Positions 10,092-19,096 of a DNA stretch of 64,000 nt are shown here, piece by piece. The first letter of the stretch is position 1, and each line of letters opens with the position of its first letter. Source of the DNA: Flavobacteriales bacterium UBA4466 (GTDB taxonomy: Bacteria; Bacteroidota; Bacteroidia; Flavobacteriales_D; Crocinitomicaceae); assembly GCA_905182335.1 (NCBI GenBank), contig CAJJBE010000002.1, positions 194,501 to 258,500 of the forward strand. Reading direction: 5' to 3'. The notes under the pieces were generated by a model that searched no databases, was not told the DNA's origin, and saw only the letters and a list, made by a program, of their open reading frames with translations. Position numbers and translations under genes: made by a program.

Positions 10092-10910
10092 CTATATGTA
10101 GTTAGAGGTAAACATATTCCAATCATTTTCTACCATTTGATTTAATTTTTTAGTTCCAAAATCATTGATATCGAGATTTAGAGTAGATTCTTTATAGATG
10201 AAACGTTTCCCAAAACTTAATAATCGCTTAGGTAAAAGAGATTTAATTTTTGTGGTAATATTTCGGTTTTTTAAAAAAAAGTCTCCGAATATATTTTTTG
10301 ATGACTGAGATTTATTTATTCTCAACTCAGTATTAATCTCTATATCAATCCCCAAAAATTTAGAAAGTGAGACACTATCATTTTTTGCAACTGAATAAAA
10401 GTGTACATTATCAATTCCAAACAAGTCAACAAACTTTTTACTGTTTTTGTAAAACAAGCTGTTCTCGATATATTGTCGGTAATAAAATGAATTTTCATCC
10501 TGAATTAAGGATTCAAAGCTTTTATCTGTATGCCCCATGCGGACATCCATTTTGTAATGAGATATTGCTCTTTCTAGAGGAGGTCTATAGCAGATTAAAA
10601 TTTTCGAGTTTTTATTATAGTGAAATATTTTCTCTGGAACATCATCGAATGTAAAATATGAAACACTTCCATCCACTAAGTATTTATATTTTTTGTCATA
10701 ATCAAACATTCGTTCATAACCTATTAAAACTTTCACACTAAATGTTCTGTAGTATGAATTATATGACTTCAATGATTCGAATGAAAAATAATTGAGTTCT
10801 TTGATCTTTGGCGAAAAAATACATTTATCCTTTCCTAGTTCAACAGCTAGCAGAGTAGATCCACATTTAGGGCTACCAACAATAAATAAATTAGTCTTTT
10901 TTTCCGTCAT
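10092..10910 (-). CDS. PAPS-dependent sulfotransferase 1 (polysaccharide sulfation candidate)
   Basis: This 272-residue protein is predicted to move sulfate from PAPS to a hydroxyl or amino group, most likely on the polysaccharide. The 5'-phosphosulfate-binding loop is at the N-terminus (IVGSPKCGSTLLAVEL, residues about 9-24). The 3'-phosphate-binding segment is ILICYRPPLERAISHYKM, with the conserved Arg and Ser. The start overlaps the end of the upstream polymerase-like gene by 4 bp, so the two are probably translationally coupled. No signal peptide is visible, so it should act in the cytoplasm on lipid-linked intermediates. The acceptor is unknown. Confidence 0.87.
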   Translation of the reverse strand: MTEKKTNLFIVGSPKCGSTLLAVELGKDKCIFSPKIKELNYFSFESLKSYNSYYRTFSVKVLIGYERMFDYDKKYKYLVDGSVSYFTFDDVPEKIFHYNKNSKILICYRPPLERAISHYKMDVRMGHTDKSFESLIQDENSFYYRQYIENSLFYKNSKKFVDLFGIDNVHFYSVAKNDSVSLSKFLGIDIEINTELRINKSQSSKNIFGDFFLKNRNITTKIKSLLPKRLLSFGKRFIYKESTLNLDINDFGTKKLNQMVENDWNMFTSNYI

Positions 10911-12127
10911 TTTAATTCGTCTTTATCAGAATGTTTAACAGGTTTACTTGTTTTCAAATCTTTTTCTAGAATTAAACGCTTGTGCTTTAAAAAGTCAATA
11001 GCAAAGATACAAAAGAACATAATAAAAGGGGTATAGATCGATATTCCATTTTTTAAACTATAAAGAACATAAAATAAAAGGTACAAGTTTAATCCAAATA
11101 CGTTTAGTTTTTCCTTTATGACTACTTTTTGAAAACCAATACTTCTGTGTAAAGAATATATGTAATAGAAGATTCCAAATAAGCCGAAACTAAAAAAAAC
11201 ACCCATTAATCCAATGTCTCCAATATAAAAATGCTGATCTCCAAAATAATTAGTATAATTTCCAGGTTTAACTAATCCGGCGCCAAAAAAAGGGGAATCT
11301 TTAATATAGTTCATAGCAAATTCAATCTCATTTAGTCTAATTGAAATTGATACATCAGAAATTAAATCCCATTTATCAGGCTGAAAAAAATAAGACATTT
11401 GAACAAATTTATCTTTGACTAATGAATCTCTAAAAACATAGCTTAGGGTGAATAACGCAAAAAATCCTAACAGAGATAAACCAACAATGGTAATGCCTTT
11501 ATATCTTGAACGAATAAATATAAATAGACCAATCGAAACAACTAAAAATATTATATCGCCACGTTGTATGTCGTAAATTTGTGTTACAAAAAAAAACCAA
11601 AAACTATACAGTAAGTTCTTATACTTTTTATTTTTCATGAAAAGGTCAAAATAAAAGAAAAACCCCAAGAACACAAGTTGTTTAGACAACTTTTCCACAC
11701 CCCTAGAAACTAGTCCCTCGGACGTATTCACAGAGAAGCTTATATCTAACATAGAAGTTAAGAATATAATTACTGAATATACCCAAGCGGAGAGGATCAA
11801 TAACTTCATTAAAGCGTTAAAATCAATTGATTTCTTATTTAACCAGATGAAAACAAAACTGAGAGCAAATACTTCAATTAAATTAGAGTTAGCAATTATC
11901 GAGGAAGTAACATTTTGCTGAAAAATTAAATAGGAATTGAGTATAGAGATCAAAACAATTATTCCAATCAATTTAAACCAGAAGATTTTAATTATCATTC
12001 TGAAGTTAAAAATAAAAGCAAGCAAAGATATTCCAAATATTAAAAACTTAGCATACAACCCTAATGGAGTTAAATAAAAAGTATTAAACCCAATCAATAT
12101 TATTATATAAGCAATTATAAGTCTCAT
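10907..12127 (-). CDS. O-antigen/capsule polymerase-like membrane protein (Wzy-type candidate)
   Basis: This 406-residue protein is almost entirely hydrophobic, with about ten to eleven membrane segments and a larger periplasmic loop around residues 255-300 (SPFFGAGLVKPGNY and FGDQHFYIGDIGLMG). That layout and the loop sequence are typical of Wzy/O-antigen ligase-like proteins, which join repeat units in the periplasm. Sequence conservation in this group is poor, so the call rests on topology and on its place between two sulfotransferases downstream of a flippase. A ligase role cannot be excluded. Confidence 0.75.
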   Translation of the reverse strand: MRLIIAYIIILIGFNTFYLTPLGLYAKFLIFGISLLAFIFNFRMIIKIFWFKLIGIIVLISILNSYLIFQQNVTSSIIANSNLIEVFALSFVFIWLNKKSIDFNALMKLLILSAWVYSVIIFLTSMLDISFSVNTSEGLVSRGVEKLSKQLVFLGFFFYFDLFMKNKKYKNLLYSFWFFFVTQIYDIQRGDIIFLVVSIGLFIFIRSRYKGITIVGLSLLGFFALFTLSYVFRDSLVKDKFVQMSYFFQPDKWDLISDVSISIRLNEIEFAMNYIKDSPFFGAGLVKPGNYTNYFGDQHFYIGDIGLMGVFFSFGLFGIFYYIYSLHRSIGFQKVVIKEKLNVFGLNLYLLFYVLYSLKNGISIYTPFIMFFCIFAIDFLKHKRLILEKDLKTSKPVKHSDKDELK

Positions 12128-12143
12128 TTCATATAAGGCTAAA

Positions 12144-13061
12144 TTAATAGCGATTTAAAAGAATAAGGAATAAGTCAAAGTTAATTACTCGTGTAAAAAT
12201 ATGATTGAACCATTCTTTAAAGTAATACGGCATGAAATTCCATTTTTTTATATTGGTTGTATTTGATTCATAACCGAAGTAATCAATTTCATTTTTAAGT
12301 TTGTCGGATACATATTTACAAAGTTCGGTATTATTTTTCTTCCATTTATATAAATTTGAAGTGTCCAATTGTTTTGTGTTATTAGCCTTCCAAGGCTCGT
12401 GCTTTAGATCAAAATTTGAATATTTCTTGTTGTTGAAATCGGTATACATTTTCTCATCAAAATTTATCTTTAGAAAATTACAAAGACGAGTAAGCTCTTT
12501 TGAAGGATTTGAGATTAAATCTTCATATTTAATCGTAGAAACATTATCTAAATGACTTATCTTAATAAGTTTCTTAAATAATTCTATTCTCTTTCGATAT
12601 GGAAACATGAAATTCCATTCTACCTTCAGCAACGAACTAAATACATCTCTCGGATCTCTTATAATTAAAATAAAACGAGCTTCTGGATAAATTGATTTTA
12701 TGTCCTCTATGCAATCCATATGAACAGGAGTTTTTTCACAGATAACGTCATTTTTAGCTCCTTTTAAAGTTAAAACAAACTCAAACTTTTCCTTGTTGCT
12801 TGATAGCAAGTTAAATTGATTAATCAAATCATTTGAAATACTTAACTTTCTATTATATGCTCTTCTTTTGGAAAAATAAAACTCTCCAAAGCTAACTTTT
12901 TTTCTAAAAAAATTAGAATGTCTTTCGTACCTAGTCTTTTGAATAAAAAAGTGAGTCTCGTCAGGAAAAAAAAATCCATCTAACACATTTAGCATGTTTG
13001 ACAATAAGGTCGTTCCAGACCTTGGTATACCTATAATAAATATCGGACTTAATTCTTTCAT
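12144..13061 (-). CDS. PAPS-dependent sulfotransferase 2
   Basis: This 305-residue second sulfotransferase is only distantly similar to the one at 10092-10910. It has a clear 5'-phosphosulfate loop FIIGIPRSGTTLLSNML at residues 8-24 and the 3'-phosphate segment ARFILIIRDPRDVFSSLLK. It begins MKELSPIFIIG with no signal peptide, so it should be cytoplasmic. It sits 16 bp upstream of the polymerase-like gene and about 110 bp downstream of the flippase. Two different sulfotransferases suggest sulfation at two positions or on two residues of the repeat unit. Confidence 0.87.
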   Translation of the reverse strand: MKELSPIFIIGIPRSGTTLLSNMLNVLDGFFFPDETHFFIQKTRYERHSNFFRKKVSFGEFYFSKRRAYNRKLSISNDLINQFNLLSSNKEKFEFVLTLKGAKNDVICEKTPVHMDCIEDIKSIYPEARFILIIRDPRDVFSSLLKVEWNFMFPYRKRIELFKKLIKISHLDNVSTIKYEDLISNPSKELTRLCNFLKINFDEKMYTDFNNKKYSNFDLKHEPWKANNTKQLDTSNLYKWKKNNTELCKYVSDKLKNEIDYFGYESNTTNIKKWNFMPYYFKEWFNHIFTRVINFDLFLILLNRY

Positions 13062-13170
13062 AATTAAAAATAATAGCTTTTAATTTTTCTTTCAAAATGT
13101 AGTTTAAATGAACTTTTGTTTCTGATTTTTTTTGAAAAATAAATCTTTGATTCTTGGACCCCATTCCATT

Positions 13171-14517
13171 TTATTTGTCAGTAAATCTATGCTTTTCTCG
13201 ATTAACAAAAACGGGTATTGTCAAAACACCAGTTTTCTTTTTTGCTATATAAACCTTAATAATATTCGATAATACTAATGTAATTGTTGTCGCTATCGCA
13301 GCTCCAACAGCTCCATAATAGTTGATTAAAACTACATTTAGTATAATGTTTAAAATTAGAGATGTCAGAGAAATCCATCCATGAATTTTTTCATGCCCAC
13401 ACATTATTAATAATATCCCGGAACATCCTGTAGCGAGATTAAATACTTGGCCAATAGCTAAAACTAACAGAATCCAATAGGCCTCTTTAAAATCTACTCC
13501 CCAAAAGCTTAACAATAATTCACCAAATAGTACAAAAAATATCACAAATAGCATTGCTGCCATTGCTAAAAAAACAGTTATGCGTTGTACCATAACTTGT
13601 ATTTCACGTGTTTTTTTTTTACTAAATAGACTCGCTATTTTAGGGGCAATTGCGGCGTTGCTTACTTGTAAAAAAAAAGATGTTAAAATCGCTAATTGAG
13701 CAGCAACACTATACATTCCGACATCTTTTAGTGTGGCTGAAAATCCTAGCATTATTACATCTACATTACTTGCCATTATAGTAGTTCCTGAAACTAGTAG
13801 TAGCGGGACTCCCATTTTAAGCATGGGTTTTAAATGAATATTTCCTTTTACTTTGTGACCAAAGCTATTATCCCAGATTACTTTAACAACTATTACTAAA
13901 ATTATGCGACTTATTCCGAATAAAACTAATACGCTAACAACATTAAATTCAATATTAAAGATCCAAAATACTAATAATCCTATGCCAACAAGTATGTAAC
14001 TTAATGTTTGATCTACCAGATTTGCTTGCCATATCTTCCCTATACCATTTAATGCAGATCCATATACTCTTGCAATAGACTGAGGAATAAGCATTAAAAA
14101 TGCAATTAAAAATGGAAGATATAAGTCTTGGTTATCAAAGAATAAATCGATTACTATAGGTAGAACTAATGCTCCAATAATAGCAATACATAAAGATAAA
14201 AATCCATTAAAAACTAAACTAGTTTTAATTTTAGAAGCGATATCCTTGAAGTTTTGATTGGTATATGCGATTGATATTTGCTTTACAATAACCATCGGAA
14301 AGCCAAACATTGTAATGACTAATAAAAGTATTCCAAGCTTAATTGCTAGGTTTACACTTCCTAATCCTTCTGGACCTAATGTTCTTCCCAAAAAAACACT
14401 AATAAACAAAGCTATAAACATTCCAGTTATCTTGACGACCATAGTTTTAGAAGACTTCTTGAATACTTCTAATGTATGTTGATCTAGCTTGTTTATTATT
14501 TCTTTAATTCTAGACAT
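13171..14517 (-). CDS. Polysaccharide flippase (Wzx-like, MATE/MOP superfamily)
   Basis: This 448-residue protein has about twelve to fourteen hydrophobic helices. It is predicted to flip the lipid-linked repeat unit across the inner membrane. The N-terminal pattern KITGMFIALFISVFLGRTLG followed by GPEGLGSVNLAI is characteristic of the polysaccharide-synthesis MOP family. Its start overlaps the end of rfbD by 8 bp. The coding strand contains homopolymers of 10 A (13611-13620) and 9 T (13670-13678), unusual for a single gene. Confidence 0.9.
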   Translation of the reverse strand: MSRIKEIINKLDQHTLEVFKKSSKTMVVKITGMFIALFISVFLGRTLGPEGLGSVNLAIKLGILLLVITMFGFPMVIVKQISIAYTNQNFKDIASKIKTSLVFNGFLSLCIAIIGALVLPIVIDLFFDNQDLYLPFLIAFLMLIPQSIARVYGSALNGIGKIWQANLVDQTLSYILVGIGLLVFWIFNIEFNVVSVLVLFGISRIILVIVVKVIWDNSFGHKVKGNIHLKPMLKMGVPLLLVSGTTIMASNVDVIMLGFSATLKDVGMYSVAAQLAILTSFFLQVSNAAIAPKIASLFSKKKTREIQVMVQRITVFLAMAAMLFVIFFVLFGELLLSFWGVDFKEAYWILLVLAIGQVFNLATGCSGILLIMCGHEKIHGWISLTSLILNIILNVVLINYYGAVGAAIATTITLVLSNIIKVYIAKKKTGVLTIPVFVNREKHRFTDK

Positions 14518-15373
14518 TTTTATTAGATAGGTGTTGTTTTAAACTTTCTTGCCAAGTATTAATTTCTATGTTAAAATGATCTTTTATTTTAGATTTGTTG
14601 AACACAGAAAATGATGGGCGTGGAGCTAGAGTGGGGTATTCTTTAGTACTAATTGGTAGAACCTTACAGTTACTAGATTTAAATTCTAAAATTTTTTCCG
14701 CAAATTCGCACCAACTGCAACTTCCCTCATTAGAATAATGATAAATCTCTGTTTGTTTAGACCAACAAGGGGTGTTCAGAATATCTAAACATACTTTTGC
14801 TAAATCCTTTGCGAAGGTGGGCGAACCAATCTGATCATCTACTACTTTTAAGACCTTATGATCTTTGGCTAAACGCAGCATCGTTTTTACAAAATTAGTG
14901 CCATGTCCGGAGTAAACCCAAGATGTTCTGACAATAACTGCAGCTAAGGATTCAACATCTAAAACAGCTTTTTCTCCAGCTAATTTTGTTTTGCCATATT
15001 CAGATTTAGGATTTACAGAATCTACTTCTTTATAAGGAGATAAAGATTCACCATCAAATACATAATCAGTTGAAATATGAATTAGCTTGCAGCTGTGTTT
15101 TTTACACATATCTGCAATGTGTTTTATACCAAGGTGGTTAACAGAGTTTGCTTTTTCATGTTCTTCTTCAGCCTTATCAACAGCAGTGTAGGCTGCACAA
15201 TTTATGACAGCATTTATAGTGTTGTTGGAGAAAAAGGAATCAACTTCGGATTTATTTGAGATGTTTAATTCTTTAGAGTCCGTAAAAAGAAAATTAAATT
15301 GCTCAAATTCATTTTCGATAGCCCTAATTTCAGAACCCAACTGACCGTTTTTCCCAGTTACTAATACTTTCAT
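14510..15373 (-). CDS. rfbD: dTDP-4-dehydrorhamnose reductase
   Basis: This enzyme makes the final NAD(P)H-dependent reduction that forms dTDP-L-rhamnose. The protein is 287 residues, typical for the family. It has a Rossmann motif VTGKNGQLGSEI at the N-terminus, the catalytic Tyr/Lys in SEYGKTKLAGEKAV, the preceding HISTDYVFDG, and VRTSWVYSGHG. It overlaps both rfbC (4 bp) and the flippase gene (8 bp), so it belongs to one operon. Its presence points to rhamnose in the polysaccharide. Confidence 0.95.
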   Translation of the reverse strand: MKVLVTGKNGQLGSEIRAIENEFEQFNFLFTDSKELNISNKSEVDSFFSNNTINAVINCAAYTAVDKAEEEHEKANSVNHLGIKHIADMCKKHSCKLIHISTDYVFDGESLSPYKEVDSVNPKSEYGKTKLAGEKAVLDVESLAAVIVRTSWVYSGHGTNFVKTMLRLAKDHKVLKVVDDQIGSPTFAKDLAKVCLDILNTPCWSKQTEIYHYSNEGSCSWCEFAEKILEFKSSNCKVLPISTKEYPTLAPRPSFSVFNKSKIKDHFNIEINTWQESLKQHLSNKNV

Positions 15374-15921
15374 GAGAATGGAGTTAAAAAATTCTTTAAA
15401 GTTCCTTGAACTTTATCTTTCTCAGATAATTGAATTAAGGATGCACTCATTTTCCAATCGATACCTAAGTCCGAATCATTCCAGACTAAACCAGAATCAT
15501 GTGATGGAGAATATAAATTGTCAACTTTATAACTGAAAATAGCTGTTTCGCTAATGACTAAAAAACCATGTGCGAAACCTCTTGGGATAAAAAGTTGCTT
15601 TTTGTTTTTGGAAGTTAGTAGAATGGAATAATGTTGTCCATAAGTCTGAGAATCCTTTCTTAAATCTACTGCTACATCAAGAACCTCTCCTTGTATTACT
15701 CGAACTAGTTTTGCTTGATCAAAGGGAGGTTTTTGAAAATGAAGCCCTCTTAATACTCCTTTTGATGATTTCGATTCATTGTCTTGAATGAACTTAGTGT
15801 CAGAGACGTTTTCGACAAACCAAAGCTCTTGAAAAGACTCCATGAAATATCCACGATGATCTCCAATTACCTTAGGTTCCAAAACAACTAATTCGCTGAG
15901 AGGAGTTTTAGTTATTTTCAT
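15370..15921 (-). CDS. rfbC: dTDP-4-dehydrorhamnose 3,5-epimerase
   Basis: This 183-residue cupin-fold enzyme epimerises dTDP-4-keto-6-deoxyglucose at C3 and C5. Family motifs are intact: [25 protein letters not shown] with the catalytic His, [13 protein letters not shown], and [15 protein letters not shown]. It overlaps rfbA and rfbD by 4 bp on each side. The combination with rfbA and rfbD makes dTDP-L-rhamnose the expected product of the cluster. Confidence 0.95.
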   Translation of the reverse strand: MKITKTPLSELVVLEPKVIGDHRGYFMESFQELWFVENVSDTKFIQDNESKSSKGVLRGLHFQKPPFDQAKLVRVIQGEVLDVAVDLRKDSQTYGQHYSILLTSKNKKQLFIPRGFAHGFLVISETAIFSYKVDNLYSPSHDSGLVWNDSDLGIDWKMSASLIQLSEKDKVQGTLKNFLTPFS

Positions 15922-16796
15922 GATTCTTTTACACGTTTAATTAAATATTGTCCATAGCCAGTTTTCGCTAGTGGCTTTGCCAATTCTAGCACTTTGTCGG
16001 CAGAAATAAACCCCTCTTCAAAGGCAATCTCTTCTAAACATGCTACTTTTAGTCCTTGTCGCTTCTCAATTGTTTGAATAAAGCTCCCGGCTTCTAATAA
16101 AGAATCATGTGTCCCTGTATCTAACCAAGCAAAACCGCGGCCTAACAATTCTACCATTAACTCATCTCTGTTCATGAATTCTTCATTTACAGATGTAATC
16201 TCTAATTCGCCACGATCTGATGGTTTTATATTTTTAGCTATTTTAATAACATCATTTGGATAGAAATAGAGCCCTACAACTGCAAAATTAGATTTTGGTT
16301 TAGTTGGTTTTTCTTCTATAGAAACAACATTACCTTCTTTGTCAAATTCTGCTACACCATAGCGCTCAGGATCTGTTACATAATAGCCAAAAACAGTCGC
16401 TTTCTTTTTTTCTTCTACATTCTTACGTGCGGATTGTAAAATATTAGTTAGACCTTGCCCGTGAAAAATATTATCCCCTAATACTAAGCAAACATCATCT
16501 TCTCCAATAAATTCTTCTCCTAAAACAAACGCTTGAGCTAGTCCATCTGGGCTTGGTTGTACTTTATAAGAGAATGAAATACCTAAATCAGAGCCATCGC
16601 CTAAAAGTTTCTCGAAGTTAGGTGAATCTTCAGGTGTAGAGATAATCAAAATCTCTTTGATACCGGCCAACATCAATACAGATATTGGGTAATAGATCAT
16701 CGGTTTATCATAAACAGGTAACATTTGCTTTGAAACTCCTTTAGTTATTGGATAGAGTCTTGTTCCTGAACCTCCTGCTAGTACTATTCCTTTCAT
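15918..16796 (-). CDS. rfbA: Glucose-1-phosphate thymidylyltransferase
   Basis: This enzyme makes dTDP-glucose from glucose-1-phosphate and dTTP, the first step towards dTDP-rhamnose. The 292-residue protein starts with the nucleotidyltransferase signature [20 protein letters not shown] and has [44 protein letters not shown] and [11 protein letters not shown]. It is the first rhamnose gene after the cysQ end. The short stretch just upstream carries a likely rfbB remnant. No intact rfbB (4,6-dehydratase) is present in this window. Confidence 0.96.
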   Translation of the reverse strand: MKGIVLAGGSGTRLYPITKGVSKQMLPVYDKPMIYYPISVLMLAGIKEILIISTPEDSPNFEKLLGDGSDLGISFSYKVQPSPDGLAQAFVLGEEFIGEDDVCLVLGDNIFHGQGLTNILQSARKNVEEKKKATVFGYYVTDPERYGVAEFDKEGNVVSIEEKPTKPKSNFAVVGLYFYPNDVIKIAKNIKPSDRGELEITSVNEEFMNRDELMVELLGRGFAWLDTGTHDSLLEAGSFIQTIEKRQGLKVACLEEIAFEEGFISADKVLELAKPLAKTGYGQYLIKRVKES

Positions 16797-16806
16797 ATTA
16801 TGATTG

Positions 16807-16872
16807 TTATTCTGTGTAGTAATTTTGATATTCTTCTGAAGTGATTTTTTCTAACCATACCTCAGATAGCAA
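16807..16872 (-). pseudogene. rfbB: Probable 3' remnant of rfbB (dTDP-glucose 4,6-dehydratase)
   Basis: Eleven bases upstream of the rfbA start, a 21-codon open stretch ends in TAA (16809-16807) and reads [17 protein letters not shown] at its end. This resembles the extreme C-terminus of RfbB proteins, which typically end in a Trp-(Leu/Met)-x-x-(Ile/Val)-Thr-Ser-Gly-x-Tyr-Gln-x-Tyr-Tyr pattern. The frame is closed by TGA just upstream (16875-16873). rfbB immediately before rfbA is a common order, so a deletion that left only the 3' end is plausible. The match is short and made from memory of the family. Confidence 0.5.
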
Positions 16873-16989
16873 TCAATATTACATTAAGTGCATACTCTAT
16901 TTGAGAGTATTGAACAAATCTTCGTGCTATATGCTAACAAATAAAATTAGCCCTGTTATGCATTAAATATTCCATTTTTTTATTTTAAA

Positions 16990-17781
16990 TTACTTCACTA
17001 AAAACCAATTATTCAATAATTGTTCTCGATTGTATTTCATTGTTTCTTTTGTTTTCAAGTCAATTAAATCAATCCCTGCATGTTCACAAATCGCTTGTCC
17101 AGCTGCAGTGTCCCACTCCATTGTAGGGGCAAATCTTGGATAGCAATCTGCAGTTCCTTCAGCTACCATTACAATTTTCAATGAGCTCCCCCTTGATATT
17201 AGGTCAACTTCCCCATGTTCTTTTCGCATATCGGAGACGTATACTTCCGTTTCAGGAGACATGTGTGACCGACTTGCAACAATAGTATATTTATTTTTAT
17301 TTGATTTAAGTGGAAGAGGAGAACCTGAAGTGAGAATATTAGCTACATCTAAATTTTTAGCATTACTTGTTTTAAATGATCCATTTGCTACTGAAGAAAA
17401 ATATAATTCATTTAATGCAGGGGCATAAACTACACCGAGTACTGTTTTTTGATTTTCAATGAGCGCAATGTTCACCGTAAACTCACCATTTTTCTTAATA
17501 AATTCTTTAGTCCCGTCAATAGGGTCAACGATCCATAGTTGCTTCCAATCCTTACGTTCTTCGTATGGAATATTTTCACCTTCTTCAGAAAGAATCGGAA
17601 TCCCTGTTTCTATTAAATACGTTTGAATAATTTCATCTGCAGCTAAATCAGCTTTAGTTAAAGGGGAGTCATCACCTTTAAACTCTACTCCAAAGTCATC
17701 TAATTCGTATATTTTCATGATTGCTTTCCCAGCTTCAATACTTGCTTTTATTGCAATAGATAATAGATCTTGTTTAAGCAT
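16990..17781 (-). CDS. cysQ: 3'(2'),5'-bisphosphate nucleotidase
   Basis: This enzyme hydrolyses PAP, the by-product of sulfotransferases, to AMP and phosphate, and so relieves product inhibition. Its 263 residues belong to the inositol-monophosphatase-like family. They include [18 protein letters not shown], the metal-binding [19 protein letters not shown], and [14 protein letters not shown] near the C-terminus. The start overlaps the cysC end by 8 bp. Placed directly after the PAPS-making genes and before two sulfotransferases, its role here is most simply PAP recycling. Confidence 0.94.
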   Translation of the reverse strand: MLKQDLLSIAIKASIEAGKAIMKIYELDDFGVEFKGDDSPLTKADLAADEIIQTYLIETGIPILSEEGENIPYEERKDWKQLWIVDPIDGTKEFIKKNGEFTVNIALIENQKTVLGVVYAPALNELYFSSVANGSFKTSNAKNLDVANILTSGSPLPLKSNKNKYTIVASRSHMSPETEVYVSDMRKEHGEVDLISRGSSLKIVMVAEGTADCYPRFAPTMEWDTAAGQAICEHAGIDLIDLKTKETMKYNREQLLNNWFLVK

Positions 17782-18376
17782 CTAGGTAATTATTTAAATT
17801 TAAATAATTTAATATTTGATTAACAGACTCTTCTAGTGAAAGAATACCTGCCTTAATATGTATTTCAGGTTGACTAGGAGATTCATAAGGAGAAGATATC
17901 CCTGTGAAATTTGGTATCTCACCTTTTCGAGCCTTTTGATAAAGGCCTTTGGGGTCTCTAGCTTCACAAATAGCTATAGGAGTGTCAATAAATACTTCTA
18001 CGAATTCAATACCTTCTATTAAATCACGTACTTGCTGGCGATCTTTTTGAAAAGGAGAGATAAAAGCTGTTAAGACAATTACTCCTGCATCTAAAAATAA
18101 TTTTGATACTTCTCCAATTCGTCTGATATTTTCAATCCGATCATCATCAGAAAAAGAAAGCCCTTTATTTAGACCCAAACGAACATTATCGCCATCCAAT
18201 AAATAGGTATGCTTACTTAATTCGTTTAATTTTACTTCAACAGCATTAGCGATTGTTGACTTTCCGGAACCACTTAATCCTGTAAACCATAAAACACAAG
18301 GTTTTTGATTTTTTATTATAGCACGATGTTTTTTTGTGACATGATGTTCGTGCCAAACTATGTTCTTATTTGACAT
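17774..18376 (-). CDS. cysC: Adenylylsulfate (APS) kinase
   Basis: This kinase phosphorylates APS to PAPS, the sulfate donor. The 200-residue protein has the P-loop [11 protein letters not shown], the APS-binding [13 protein letters not shown], the [16 protein letters not shown] segment, [14 protein letters not shown], and [20 protein letters not shown], all in the canonical form. It overlaps cysQ (8 bp) and the DUF2061 fusion (11 bp). This is the copy with intact active-site residues. The neighbouring paralogue is altered. Confidence 0.95.
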   Translation of the reverse strand: MSNKNIVWHEHHVTKKHRAIIKNQKPCVLWFTGLSGSGKSTIANAVEVKLNELSKHTYLLDGDNVRLGLNKGLSFSDDDRIENIRRIGEVSKLFLDAGVIVLTAFISPFQKDRQQVRDLIEGIEFVEVFIDTPIAICEARDPKGLYQKARKGEIPNFTGISSPYESPSQPEIHIKAGILSLEESVNQILNYLNLNNYLDA

Positions 18377-19091
18377 AATATTTCTTTACGTATTTCACGA
18401 TTATTTTTGCGGCATCCTTAGCACTCATTTTATCAGTGTCAACTATGATTTCTGCGTGTTTAGGCTCTTCATAAACGTCATTGACTCCGGTAAAGTTTTT
18501 TAATTCTCCAGCAATAGCTCTTTGATATACACCCTTATAATCTCTGGCTTTGCAGGTCTCAATATCCGCCTTGACATAAACTACAATGTTTTGTTTTACC
18601 ATTTCACGGATTGCTTTTCGCGACTCTGTATAAGGTGAAACAAAGGAAACAACTGTTGAAACTGAATTTTTTTGTAGTTTTTGAATTAAATACCCTATTC
18701 TGTGCATGTGTATATTGCGATCAGCTCTAGTGAAACCAATACCAGGAACTAGATCGCGAATATTAGTTGAATCAATACGTTCAATAGGTATATGTAATTT
18801 CTCTAATTCTATATAAACTAAATCTGCGATTGTTGTTTTTCCAGAAAGAGGTAAGCCTGTAAACCAAATATTAAATGGTTCAATTTTTTTTCGCCCCCAG
18901 CGCACCTTGAACCACATTCGTTCATGGACCCAATAAAGAGATAACTTAAATCCAGTTTCTATCAAACCAGTTGCAATCGCTAAATCAATTCGTCCAAAAA
19001 ACAGGTAAACTATTGTCATAGTTGTCATAGAAGCAATAACTCTCCAGCTAATACCTTTAACGATAGAACGAATATTGGTGTCTTTATACAT
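18366..19091 (-). CDS. DUF2061 membrane domain fused to a divergent APS kinase-like domain
   Basis: This 241-residue protein has two parts. Residues 1-75 are DUF2061, with two probable membrane segments ([19 protein letters not shown] and [19 protein letters not shown]). Residues 78-241 are an APS kinase fold with P-loop [29 protein letters not shown], and [20 protein letters not shown]. The usual DGDNVR is changed to DSTNIR, and ENIRR is changed to IHMHR, so substrate binding may differ. It is tightly packed between cysN and cysC. It may be a membrane-tethered second kinase, a regulator, or an inactive partner. Fusions of this kind occur elsewhere, but I know of no settled function. Confidence 0.88.
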   Translation of the reverse strand: MYKDTNIRSIVKGISWRVIASMTTMTIVYLFFGRIDLAIATGLIETGFKLSLYWVHERMWFKVRWGRKKIEPFNIWFTGLPLSGKTTIADLVYIELEKLHIPIERIDSTNIRDLVPGIGFTRADRNIHMHRIGYLIQKLQKNSVSTVVSFVSPYTESRKAIREMVKQNIVVYVKADIETCKARDYKGVYQRAIAGELKNFTGVNDVYEEPKHAEIIVDTDKMSAKDAAKIIVKYVKKYYVK

Positions 19092-19096
19092 TTAGA

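Noticed and set aside
12961..13164. 67-codon minus-strand frame overlapping the start of sulfotransferase 2
   Set aside because: It overlaps a well-supported gene in another frame, has no recognisable motif, and has the composition expected from an AT-rich chance frame.
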